Shown: piece by piece, positions 25,505 to 35,300 of the stretch
Position numbering within the stretch: position 1 is the first letter of the stretch
Layout of the letters: every line of letters starts with the position of its first letter
From: JALZKA01 sp963701205
GTDB lineage: Bacteria > Actinomycetota > Thermoleophilia > Solirubrobacterales > 70-9
Length of the DNA: 64,000 bases
Direction of reading: 5' to 3'
Assembly (NCBI GenBank): GCA_963701205.1
Contig: OY969575.1
Span: forward strand, 1,984,001-2,048,000
Notes under the pieces: generated by a model
What the model saw: the letters and a program-made list of their open reading frames with translations, nothing else
What the model was told of the DNA's origin: nothing
Database searches by the model: none
Program-made: the position numbers and the translations under genes

Positions 25505-25864
25505 ATGAGCGCGCACTTGGCGGACGTCGCTTTCGAGGAGGTTGACGAGGACACCCTGTACGCCGTGATCAGCGGCGAGATCGACGGCTCGAACGCCTCG
25601 GAACTCCGCAGCGCTGTCGCGGACAACGTGAAGTCCGCGACACGAACGATGGTGCTGGATCTAGGACAGGTCTCCTACATCGACAGCGCCGGGGTTGAGC
25701 TTCTGTTCGAACTGGCGCGCCGCCTCGAGGCCCGCCGCCAGGCCCTTGCCGTAGTGGCGACCGTGGGTTCAGGCGTGCGTAGGGTCTTGGAACTCTGCGA
25801 CGTTGGCAGCGTCGCTTCGCTTCATGAGGGTCGGGCCGAGGCGCTGGCCGCGGTTGGTGACTAA
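25505..25864 (+). CDS. STAS-domain anti-anti-sigma factor
   Basis: A 119-residue STAS protein expected to be the substrate of the preceding kinase/phosphatase and to bind or release an anti-sigma factor. The phosphoacceptor is Ser61 in VSYIDSAGVELLFELARRLE, the standard D-S-x-G motif of SpoIIAA/RsbV proteins. The ATG follows the phosphatase TAG directly (TAGATG), indicating coupled translation. Its TAA overlaps the TAG of the convergent polymerase gene. No sigma factor gene is nearby, so the regulated target is unknown. Confidence 0.92.
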   Translation: MSAHLADVAFEEVDEDTLYAVISGEIDGSNASELRSAVADNVKSATRTMVLDLGQVSYIDSAGVELLFELARRLEARRQALAVVATVGSGVRRVLELCDVGSVASLHEGRAEALAAVGD

Positions 25865-27855
25865 CGCTTGGCGCTGATCCGGCGGATCCGCTCCTCCAGG
25901 CCTTCCACCTCGAGGCCACCAAGCGGATTCAGTTCCCGGATCAGCGCCAACTCAAGGCGGGCGGCGTCCGGTCGGTCGGGCAGATAGAGCTGGGCCAGAA
26001 AGTAATGGGCGGCCCACTCCTCGGGACGCTTGCGGGACGCTTGGCGGAACGCCTCGATTGCGCGCTCCTTCTGGCCGAGTTCACGCGCTACAGCGCCAGT
26101 CCCGATCTGGGGCGCGTCCGTGAGCCGGTTGAGAAACTCGGCCCGTCGCAGGTCAGCGAAGGCGCGCTCAGAGTCGGTCCTGAAGCCCTCGTACGCATTG
26201 CGCGTGTAGCGCGCGCTCAACATAGGCGGCACAACGGAAAGCGCCAGGATCACCACCATGGCGATCAGAACGCGGCGTTGACGTCCATTCCACGCCCGGT
26301 CGGGCGCCAGCATGGCAGGCGCGAGGGCTGCTCCAAGCAATGCAATCACGGGCGCGCTTACCGCCGGATACGGCCAGAACCAATCAAGCGAGGAGTGGGC
26401 CAGCCAGTACGCCGCCGCCCCGATTGCCCCGGCGCTGAGGCTCGCGGCCGCTGGACCCAGGCGCCGCGACCGGATGGTTCCGGCGATTGCGGCAATCAGA
26501 CCGGTCGCCAACAGGCCGAAGCCAACAAGTCCCAATTCAGAGAGGGTTTCGAGCTCGATTGAGTGGGCGTCTTGGGCGTACTGCGTGACCTCTTCGCGCT
26601 CCCGGGTATAGCGGTACTGAAAGCCCCCGGCGCCGTCGCCGAAGACTGGGTCGTCCTCGATTGCATTGATGGCGACGGCCCAGACATCGGATCGATTTGA
26701 GCCGGCGTTGAGGCTCAGGCGGGTTGATTGCGCGGACAGGTTCGGCTCGCCCTTCTGAAATTCGTCGAAGCGGTCGCCCAGCCAGCTCACCGGGTTGCCG
26801 ATCGCGATCAAGAGCACGAGTACGAACGTCAAGGCACCCGCCCGGACGCCGACTCGCTTGCGGGCGGGGGTCAGCCAGTCCGGCTCGTCAAAACTAAACC
26901 GGCGTTCGACCAGGAGCGCGGCGGCGCCGATGACAAGCGCCAGGATGGCGCCGATCACTCCGGCGGCTCCGGCAGCGTGCATCTCGCCGACGGCCCGACC
27001 CACGCCCTCCGCTCCATAGAGGTCCGCTGCGGCGGGTACGCAGACCAGCGCCGGCAGTGCCGCAATGACGAGCCATCCGGCGGATCGCCCCCGGTGTGGC
27101 GAAGCCAGCAGGAAGGCGCCAAGGGCGGCGACCGATCCGATGATTGCACCGCGGCTTTGACAGAGCACCCCGACCTCGATCGCAAGTGTCGCGGCCGCCA
27201 ATGCGGCCAACCTGATCGGAGCGGAAATATTGCGCGACGACGCCAACGAGACGGCGGGCCAGAGCGCCATTAAGAAGAAGGCTGCGGTCGCGTTGCGGTA
27301 GCCCAGCGGGTAGTCGAGCGTGCCATCCGATTCCAAATAGCGAGTTGGATCGTCGCCAAACGCCAGGCTCAGCATCGTGACCAGCCCAACCACTGCAACC
27401 GCGGCGACCAATGGCAGCATCGCGTACTCCATGCGCCGACCCAGCAGCGCAACCGACCAGATGCCGAGCGCGAACGCGAGCACGTATGCGAACGTCCGTT
27501 GCGCGTCCCCGACGGCGATATCCGGCGCCGGCGACCACAGCGCGGATGCGAGGGTCCAGGCCGCGAACAGGATCAGGCAGGTTGTAGCCACCCGGGCGAA
27601 TCTGGAAAGCCGCATCGACGCTCGCCACGGAGCGGTCCAGATCAAGACGCCGAATGCGGCGCAGAGCACGATGATGCCCTCATAAAGGGTGGTTTCCGGA
27701 TAGGGGAGCCCGCCCAGGTAGGCGCCATTGGCGAGGGACCACCAGATCCAACTCGCGGTGAGGACGCCCAACACCAACACCTGGGCGATCGCGGTCTGCC
27801 GGTCAGGGGCCGATGCGCTTTGTCGCGTCCCCGCGGAGCCACTTGCGGTGATCAT
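25861..27855 (-). CDS. O-antigen ligase/polymerase family protein with C-terminal TPR-like tail
   Basis: A 664-residue polytopic membrane protein with at least ten hydrophobic segments (for example AIAQVLVLGVLTASWIWWSL, MLPLVAAVAVVGLVTMLSLA). A large loop in the middle contains NRSDVWAVAINAIEDDPVFG, DGAGGFQYRYTREREEV and AQDAHSIELETLSELGLVGF, the Wzy_C/O-antigen ligase region. After the last span the cytoplasmic or periplasmic tail (GAVARELGQKERAIEAFRQA; KRPEEWAAHYFLAQLYLPD) looks like one or two TPR units. It is the second protein of this superfamily in the window; the other is at 12893-14266. Which glycan it acts on is unknown, and no glycosyltransferase gene is adjacent. Confidence 0.88.
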   Translation of the reverse strand: MITASGSAGTRQSASAPDRQTAIAQVLVLGVLTASWIWWSLANGAYLGGLPYPETTLYEGIIVLCAAFGVLIWTAPWRASMRLSRFARVATTCLILFAAWTLASALWSPAPDIAVGDAQRTFAYVLAFALGIWSVALLGRRMEYAMLPLVAAVAVVGLVTMLSLAFGDDPTRYLESDGTLDYPLGYRNATAAFFLMALWPAVSLASSRNISAPIRLAALAAATLAIEVGVLCQSRGAIIGSVAALGAFLLASPHRGRSAGWLVIAALPALVCVPAAADLYGAEGVGRAVGEMHAAGAAGVIGAILALVIGAAALLVERRFSFDEPDWLTPARKRVGVRAGALTFVLVLLIAIGNPVSWLGDRFDEFQKGEPNLSAQSTRLSLNAGSNRSDVWAVAINAIEDDPVFGDGAGGFQYRYTREREEVTQYAQDAHSIELETLSELGLVGFGLLATGLIAAIAGTIRSRRLGPAAASLSAGAIGAAAYWLAHSSLDWFWPYPAVSAPVIALLGAALAPAMLAPDRAWNGRQRRVLIAMVVILALSVVPPMLSARYTRNAYEGFRTDSERAFADLRRAEFLNRLTDAPQIGTGAVARELGQKERAIEAFRQASRKRPEEWAAHYFLAQLYLPDRPDAARLELALIRELNPLGGLEVEGLEERIRRISAKR

Positions 27856-27916
27856 TGGTCGAAGCTAGCGCAGCGCCCGTCGCGGCCGATCTTCGCGGGC
27901 TGCCGCCGCAACGCCT

Positions 27917-30900
27917 TTGGCGACCGACGTGTCTAGCACGATTCCACAGGTGGCCGACAATGACGACCGGCTAGATCCTGGCGAAAAGACGCCAGGCGAC
28001 GACGGGCTGCGCGATCGCATCAGCGAGGCGCGGGACTCGATCGGGCGGAGCCTGCGCGAGGTGCAGGCGGAGGTTGAGCGCGACCAGGCCGCGGCGCGGC
28101 TCAAAGCGGCCGAGGAATTAAGGGCGCTTGCCGCGACCGAGCTGGGGCGGGCAATGGACGAGTTCCAGGCCAAGGCCACCGAGGCCGGCGTTCGCCTGCA
28201 GCGCGAACTCACCGAGAAGGCCGAGCGGGACCATGCCGAGTTCGCCACGATGGTGACCGAAGCCCGGTCGAGCCTGGACTCGCGATTCTCAGATGCCCGC
28301 GCCGAACTCGCGTTGCGCCTCGAGAAAGAGCTCGAGGACCGAACCGACGCGCTCGCCAAACAGGTCAAGAAGACAGGCAAGGAACGCGAAGCCGTCGTTC
28401 GCAAATCTCTCGACAAGACGCTTAAGCAGATCGGCGACGAGTGGGGGTCCGCCCGCGGACGAATCGAAGAAGCGCAAACGGCGGCGCGCGCAGAGCTCCT
28501 ACGGGTGGCCGAAGAGGGGGCGCGGCGTCAGGCCGCGGCGGCGGGTGCTGAGCTCGGTGAGTCGCTTTCTGGCTTGCTGGCCGAGGACCGGACCCGCCTT
28601 CGCAGCGAGATCGAGTCGAACCTCGAGCGGGCTCGCCTGGAGGCCAAGGAGGAAGCGGAGGCCGCAACGGCGCAATTGCGTGAGCGCATCCAGGAGGCGT
28701 TGGCGGCAAGCCTTGGCGACCTCGAAGCCGCGTCGGCAAGCGCTGTGGCGGCCAAGCAGGGTGAACTTGAGGTGGCGGTCGAAGCCCGCATGGCCCAGCT
28801 CGAGCAGGCGAGCGGCGAGCAGGCGGCGGCATGGGCCGCGCGGCAAGACGCAGCGGCGTCCGACCGAGCCGCCGCCCTCAGAGCAGGCCTTGAGGCCACC
28901 GCCGCCGAGCACGCGGAGCGCCTGGCTGAACGGCACGTGGAGCTTGCAGGGCAACTGGAAAGCGGCATCGACGCACTCCGCGAGAAAGCTGTGGCTGATC
29001 TTGGCCAGGCGCTGGATGCACGAATCGGCCGCGCTGAGGCCAGCCTCAATCAGCAATTCGCGGGGAAGGCGGAGACCGAGATCGCTGCAGCGCTGGCCGC
29101 GTTAACGAGTCGGGTTGACGAAAAGCTTGACCAGGTGCGCGGCGACCTGGAGGACGTCACGAAGGACCGGGCCGACGCGTTGCACGCGGAATTGGCGGAA
29201 CGCGACCGGGGTGGACGCCAGGAGCTCGCAGCGGAGCTTGAGGCGACCCTCGCAAAACGCCTGCCCGAGACCGCCGACGGGCTGCGCCGGCAGCTGAGCG
29301 CCGAGATCGAATCCGACCTCAAGGCGATCCACTCAGACCTCGAAAGCGGCCTCAGCTCCCGCCACGAGGCAGGGATCGAGACACTGCGCTCAGAGGTTCG
29401 GGAGCTGGCGTCGCGGGAAGCCGAGACGCGGGCAGCAGCGGCCGAGGCCCGACTCACCGCCGCCCAGCAAGAGGCCACCGAGCGCCTTGCCGCCGCCCAG
29501 CAAAGCGCCGAGTCACAACTGAGCGAACGCGCCGAGGCGGTCGCCCGCGAACGCGCCGACGACGGACTGACCCGGATCGAATCGACACTCTCGGCAACGC
29601 TTGCGGAGCGCCTCGCGGCGGCGGAGGGCAAGCTGCGCAGCACCGTTGACGAACACCGTTCGAGCCTGGTGAACGACCTCGAAGGCGGGCGCCGGCAGCT
29701 GAGCGCCGAGATCGAATCCGACCTCAAGGCGATCCACTCAGACCTCGAAAGCGGCCTCAGCTCCCGCCACGAGGCAGGGATCGAGACACTGCGCTCAGAG
29801 GTTCGGGGGCTGGCGTCGCGGGAAGCCGAGACGCGGGCAGCAGCGGCCGAGGCCCGACTCACCGCCGCCCAGCAAGAGGCCACCGAGCGCCTTGCCGCCG
29901 CCCAGCAAAGCGCCGAGTCACAACTGAGCGAACGCGCCGAGGCGGTCGCCCGCGAACGCGCCGACGACGGACTGACCCGGATCGAATCGACACTCTCGGC
30001 AACGCTTGCGGAGCGCCTCGCGGCGGCGGAGGGCAAGCTGCGCAGCACCGTTGACGAACACCGTTCGAGCCTGGTGAACGACCTCGAAGGCGGGCGCCGG
30101 CAGCTGAGCGCCGAGATCGAATCCGACCTCAAGGCGATCCACTCAGACCTCGAAAGCGGCCTCAGCTCCCGCCACGAGGCAGGGATCGAGACACTGCGCT
30201 CAGAGGTTCGGGAGCTGGCGTCGCGGGAAGCCGAGACGCGGGCAGCAGCGGCCGAGGCCCGACTCACCGCCGCCCAGCAAGAGGCCACCGAGCGCCTTGC
30301 CGCCGCCCAGCAAAGCGCCGAGTCACAACTGAGCGAACGCGCCGAGGCGGTCGCCCGCGAACGCGCCGACGACGGACTGACCCGGATCGAATCGACACTC
30401 TCGGCAACGCTTGCGGAGCGCCTCGCGGCGGCGGAGGGCAAGGTCGCCGACCAATTGGCGACAGGCGGGCGCGCGATCGAGGACCGGGCAATCGAAGCTT
30501 CAAGGCGAGAGGGGTCGGCGCTGATCGAAAACGCAGTAGCGGCCCTCGAGAAGACAGTGGGCGACACTCTTGGCTCGTTTCGTGACGAGCAGGCTGCGGA
30601 AGCGGAACGCCGAGCCAACGAGGCGGACGCGACAATTGCAGCAGGGACCGAGGCCGCGCGCGCGGCGCTCGGCGCCGATCTCGGCGAGCGAGTGGAGAGC
30701 CTGCTGGAGGCCGCCCAGGAGCAGCTTGCGCGAGACGCTTCGCGGCGAGTCGACGAGCAGGTGCTTGCGCTGAGGGCACAGGCGCAGACCGAACTTAACG
30801 AGGGCAAACACGCCCTGAGTGGTGACCTGCAGGCCCGTCTCGATGCGGGCCTTGCGGGGGTTGAAGCGCAGCTGTCGGTGCGGGGGAGCAGACGCCTCGA

Positions 30901-32248
30901 TGAGGAGTCCACGCGCCTTGCCGGCGAGCTCGACGGCCGGGTCGAGCGGGCCACGGCGGAGATCGAAGCATCGGCGCGTGCCATCGCCGTGGCCGAGTCA
31001 AAGGCGCAATTCAAGGGCCTTGGCGATGAACTTGAGGCACGCTTTTCCGCTGCCGAGGCGAGTCTTGGGGCGCGTTCAGAGGACACCCTTGCGGCCCTGC
31101 GCGAAGAGTCCGAGCAGCGGGTTCAGTCGGAGATCGAGCAGACGGTAAGCCGCATCAATGAGAAAGGAGCGTCCAACCTCGCATCGCAGCTGACCGAACT
31201 GCGGAGCGCCGCGGATGTGGCGACGAAGGGATTGCAGGGCTCGCAGGAGGCGGCGGTTGCGGCAACGCAATCGGCCGCGGCCCGTGCCGAAGCTGCCGCC
31301 GAGCGCGCGGCCGAGCAGGTCCGCGCTGCCGCGGAGGAGGTCACACGCCGCCAGACCCGCAAGGACCTGAAGCTTGCCAAGTTGGAGACGTCAAAGCGCA
31401 TCACGAACGCGCTCGCCAACCTGGAACTCCGCGCCAAGTCCCTGTTCGACGAGTTGGGGGCCCAAATCCAGGGGGCCGACGAACGACTCGACGCGAAGGC
31501 GGCCGCCAGCCGCGACGCCGCCGAGTCCGCAGCCGCGGGTGCTGCCCGTGCTCGTGAGCTCCTGCAGGACGCGGAACAAGAGCACGAGCGGACCCGATCG
31601 CACGCGGCCGCCGTGCGCGCCGAACTGGACGAGCGTAAGGCTGCGCTTGGGGCCACGCTTGAGGAACTCGCGGAGCGGGCCCGGGCGGATCTCGCTACTG
31701 ATCGGCGGGCCGCTGAAGAGAAGCTCGCGGCGCAGGCGGGCGATATGGCAGACGAACTCCTTGCTGCGGCCGCCGCAAGCCGCGGCAAGCACACAGCCCG
31801 CGCGTCCGGGGCGCTCGAAGCGTTGTCCGCGGCTGCACAGGAGCAAGCCGCGCAACTCGACGCGGCGGTGGAGAGAGCCAATCAGGCGGCGGCGGAGCGC
31901 GAGCGCCAGGCGACCGACCTCGCCGCCGAGACACGCCGGGCGATTTCAAAGGCTCGGGACGACCTTGAGCGCAGCACCGAGGATGGGACGCGCATGGTTG
32001 ACGGCGTCGCCGAACGGCTCGAGCGCACCCTCGCCGAAGTCGCCTCAGCGCAGGCGCGAATCGAAGCCATCGAGGCTGAAGCGGCCACAGCGAAGAACGC
32101 AACCGAACATTCGGCGGAACTTGCGCAAAGCGCCGCCGAACTTGAGGCTCGAATCAGCGCCGCCGCCAAACTTGAGGCCGCCGCCGCCGAGCGGATCGTT
32201 CGCGCGGAACTGCGCCTCATCGACGCAGCGCACGACGATCCGCGCTAG
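27917..32248 (+). CDS. Giant Ala-rich coiled-coil protein with internal 135-residue repeats
   Basis: A 1443-residue protein, almost wholly Ala/Glu/Arg/Leu with continuous heptad-like spacing and essentially no Pro after the first 35 residues. No signal peptide, membrane span, nucleotide-binding site or Cys is apparent, so a long cytoplasmic rod is predicted. Residues about 456-842 hold 2.8 copies of a 135-residue unit (QLSAEIESDLKAIHSDLESG ... TVDEHRSSLVNDLEGG) that are nearly identical at DNA level. The start is taken as TTG 27917 (MATDVSSTIPQVADN); a GTG at 27929 is an alternative. It stands alone between a divergent polymerase gene and dnaE. By analogy with FilP/Scy-type or SMC-like rods a structural or chromosome-related role is conceivable, but I cannot name a family. 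Confidence 0.85.
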   Translation: MATDVSSTIPQVADNDDRLDPGEKTPGDDGLRDRISEARDSIGRSLREVQAEVERDQAAARLKAAEELRALAATELGRAMDEFQAKATEAGVRLQRELTEKAERDHAEFATMVTEARSSLDSRFSDARAELALRLEKELEDRTDALAKQVKKTGKEREAVVRKSLDKTLKQIGDEWGSARGRIEEAQTAARAELLRVAEEGARRQAAAAGAELGESLSGLLAEDRTRLRSEIESNLERARLEAKEEAEAATAQLRERIQEALAASLGDLEAASASAVAAKQGELEVAVEARMAQLEQASGEQAAAWAARQDAAASDRAAALRAGLEATAAEHAERLAERHVELAGQLESGIDALREKAVADLGQALDARIGRAEASLNQQFAGKAETEIAAALAALTSRVDEKLDQVRGDLEDVTKDRADALHAELAERDRGGRQELAAELEATLAKRLPETADGLRRQLSAEIESDLKAIHSDLESGLSSRHEAGIETLRSEVRELASREAETRAAAAEARLTAAQQEATERLAAAQQSAESQLSERAEAVARERADDGLTRIESTLSATLAERLAAAEGKLRSTVDEHRSSLVNDLEGGRRQLSAEIESDLKAIHSDLESGLSSRHEAGIETLRSEVRGLASREAETRAAAAEARLTAAQQEATERLAAAQQSAESQLSERAEAVARERADDGLTRIESTLSATLAERLAAAEGKLRSTVDEHRSSLVNDLEGGRRQLSAEIESDLKAIHSDLESGLSSRHEAGIETLRSEVRELASREAETRAAAAEARLTAAQQEATERLAAAQQSAESQLSERAEAVARERADDGLTRIESTLSATLAERLAAAEGKVADQLATGGRAIEDRAIEASRREGSALIENAVAALEKTVGDTLGSFRDEQAAEAERRANEADATIAAGTEAARAALGADLGERVESLLEAAQEQLARDASRRVDEQVLALRAQAQTELNEGKHALSGDLQARLDAGLAGVEAQLSVRGSRRLDEESTRLAGELDGRVERATAEIEASARAIAVAESKAQFKGLGDELEARFSAAEASLGARSEDTLAALREESEQRVQSEIEQTVSRINEKGASNLASQLTELRSAADVATKGLQGSQEAAVAATQSAAARAEAAAERAAEQVRAAAEEVTRRQTRKDLKLAKLETSKRITNALANLELRAKSLFDELGAQIQGADERLDAKAAASRDAAESAAAGAARARELLQDAEQEHERTRSHAAAVRAELDERKAALGATLEELAERARADLATDRRAAEEKLAAQAGDMADELLAAAAASRGKHTARASGALEALSAAAQEQAAQLDAAVERANQAAAERERQATDLAAETRRAISKARDDLERSTEDGTRMVDGVAERLERTLAEVASAQARIEAIEAEAATAKNATEHSAELAQSAAELEARISAAAKLEAAAAERIVRAELRLIDAAHDDPR
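29284..30442 (+). repeat. 405-bp in-frame tandem repeat, 2.8 copies
   Basis: Copies start at 29291, 29696 and 30101 (period exactly 405 bases, 135 codons), the third ending at 30442 where the sequence leaves the pattern after GGAGGGCAAG. The only difference I noticed is at 29808, where copy 2 has G while copies 1 and 3 have A at 29403 and 30213 (Gly for Glu). Near identity at silent sites indicates recent duplication or gene conversion. Copy number could be mis-assembled. Confidence 0.95.
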
Positions 32249-32360
32249 CGCGGGGCGACGCCGGGTTTGGGACTCCTGACGTCAACCGGCCACTTCCATC
32301 TCTCCCGATTTGCGGGAATCGCGCCGGTTGGCATCTGACCCCGCTGGCAAGATCAAAGCC

Positions 32361-35300
32361 TTGACAGATTCGGTCGCCCATCTGCACGTTCACAGCGAGT
32401 ACTCGCTGCTCGACGGTCATTGCCGCATCGAGAAGATGGCTGCACGCGCGGCTGAGCTTGGGATGCCTGCCCTGGGGCTGACCGACCACGGCGCGATGAA
32501 CGGCGCGGTTGAGCACTACAAGGCTTGCCGGGCCGTCGGGGTCAAGCCGATCCTGGGTCTCGAGGCTTATTTCGTTGACGACCACAAGCAGGCTGATCGC
32601 CGAGCGGAGCGCAACCATCTGACCCTTCTCGCCGCCTCCGACGTGGGCTTCAAGAATCTGGTCAAGCTCAGTTCGGCTGGCTTTCTGGACGGTTTCGGGC
32701 GCGGCAAGGCGAATGTGGACCTCGGCATGCTCGATCGCTACTCGGAGGGGTTGATCGCGCTGACGGGCTGTCTGGCGTCCCGGCTCTGCCGGCGGCTCGT
32801 CGAGGATCGCGCGGACGACGCTCGTGCCCACGTGGATGACCTTTTGCAGACGTTTGGCAGCGACAACGTCTACATGGAGATTCAGGTCAACAAGATCCCC
32901 GAGCAGGACAAGGCGAATGAGGGAATTGCCAGGCTCGCGCGGGAGGTCGGCCGTCCGCTTGTGGCTACTGGCGACGTCCATTATCTGACGCGCGACGACT
33001 ACGACCACCATGCCGCGCTGCTTTGCGTCCAGACGAAATCGACTTTGGCTGAGCCGAAGATGAAATTCGATACGAACGAGTTCTTCCTCAAGAGCTACGA
33101 CGAGATGCAAAGCGACTTCTCGGCCTGGCCGGAGGCCGTTCCGATGACGCTGGAGATCGCGGAGCGCTGCCATACGGAGATCGAGCTGGGCAAACTCCTG
33201 TTGCCGCGCTTTTCGACGCCGGGGGACGAGGATCCGGGCGTGATGCTCCGGCGCCTCGCCACCGAGGGCTTGGCCCGTCGCTACGGCACCCCGCCGCCCG
33301 CCGCGGCCATCGAGCGGCTTGATTTTGAACTTGGCGTGATCGAGGAAATGGGGTTCGAGTCGTACTTCTTGATCGTCTGGGACTTTGTCGCCTACGCCAA
33401 GGCGAACGGAATCGCGGTTGGGCCGGGGCGAGGCTCGGCAGCAGGATCGATCGTGGCCTACTGCCTGGATATCACCGAGCTGGATCCGCTTGCAAACGAT
33501 CTTCTGTTCGAGCGCTTCCTGAATCCCGCGCGCAAGTCGATGCCCGACATCGACATCGACTTCTCCGTGCGCGGACGCGATCGCGTCTACCGCTATGTGC
33601 AGGAGAAGTACGGCCGCGAATCAGTCGCCCAGATCATCACGTTCGGAAAGATGGCCCCGCGCGCGGCGACCCGGGATGCGGCGCGCGTGCTCGATTTCGA
33701 TTACGCGACAGGGGACCGGTTGGCAAAGCTCATCCCTGAGCCGGTCATGGGCAGGAGTCCGAGCTTTGCAGAATGCCTAAAGCCCAACCAGGACCTCGGC
33801 AAGGAGGTTGCGCAGAATCCTGAGTCGCGGCGGATCGTCGATGTCGCCAAGGGCCTGGAGGGGGTTGTCAGAAACAACTCGATCCACGCGGCGGCCGTGG
33901 TGATCGCCGACCGCCCACTGTCAGAGATCGTTCCACTCCAGCTCGCTGACGACCGCACGGCAGCACCCAAGCGGAAGGACGGCAAAGCGGAGCGCCAGTA
34001 CAAGATCGTCACGCAGTACTCGATGGGTCCGATCGAGGAGATTGGTCTGCTGAAGATGGATTTCCTCGGCCTTCGCAACCTCGATGTCATCGAGGACGCG
34101 GTCGAGATCATCGAGCGTTCCCGTGGCGTCAAGGTCGAGATGGATCAGATCCCGCTCGATGACCAACCGACGTTCGAGATGCTGGCTCGCGGTGATTCTG
34201 TCGGTGTCTTCCAGCTTGAGTCCGAGGGGATGCAGGAGGCGCTGAAGCAGATTCGGCCAACCGAGTTCAACGACATCGTCGCGATCGGTGCGCTGTACCG
34301 GCCGGGGGCGATGCGCTTCATCCCCGACTATGCGCGCGGCAAGCGTGACCCGGCATCGGTCCGCTACACGGACGAGCGGCTACGCCCCGTCACCGAGCAA
34401 ACATACGGCTGTGTGATCTACCAGGAGCAGCTGATGGAGATCGCCAAGCAGCTGGGCGGCTTCACCGGTGCTGAGGCGGACGACCTGCGCAAGGCGGTCG
34501 GCAAGAAGAACCGGGCGTTGATGGCGACCATGGAGGGCAAGTTCATCCAGGGCTGTGCGGCTTCAGGTACGGCGCCGGCGCTGGCCAAGGAGCTGTGGTC
34601 GTCGATGACCGCCGCCGCCGATTACAGCTTTAACAAGTCACACGCGGCCTGTTATGCCCTGATCTCCTACCGCACCGCCTACCTGAAGGCGAACTTCCCG
34701 GCGGAGTACATGGCCGCCTTGATCTCGTCGGTGATGTCAACGAAGGATCGGGTGCCGTTCTTCGTTGATCGCTGCGACCAGATGGGAATTGAGGTTCTGC
34801 CCCCGGATGTCAACTCCTCAGATCACGGCTTCATCGTTTCGGGAAGCTCAATCCGTTTTGGGCTCGACGCCGTGAAGAACGTGGGCCACCAGGCCGTCGA
34901 GGCGATCATCGCCGCCAGGCAGGCTGGGTCGTTCAGCTCGATCTGGGACTTCTGTGAGCGGGTTGACGCGCGCGCTGTCAATAAGCGAGCGATTGAGTGC
35001 CTCGTCAAATGTGGAGGCCTGGACTCCACGGGCGCTACCCGCAAGGGGATGCTTGCGGTGCTGCCGCAAGCCCAGTCCGCCGGCCAGACGGCGCAGGACG
35101 ATGCTCTGCGTGGCCAGGGGTCGATCTTCGATCAGGGGGGCGACCAAGCTGGAGATGAAGCCACCCCTGGCGCGTTTTCGAGCCGGCCACCGGAAATTTC
35201 GGATGGTGAGTTCGAACAGTCCGAGCTGCTTTCGCTTGAGAAGGAGACCCTCGGCACCTTCCTGTCGGCCCATCCCTTGACGGAGGTTCGTGAGGCCCTC

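Noticed and set aside
29050..31086. 678-codon open frame antisense to the giant coiled-coil gene
   Set aside because: Ser/Arg/Ala-rich translation that mirrors the repeat unit; typical of antisense frames over high-GC Ala/Glu-rich genes. No motif and no ribosome-binding site.
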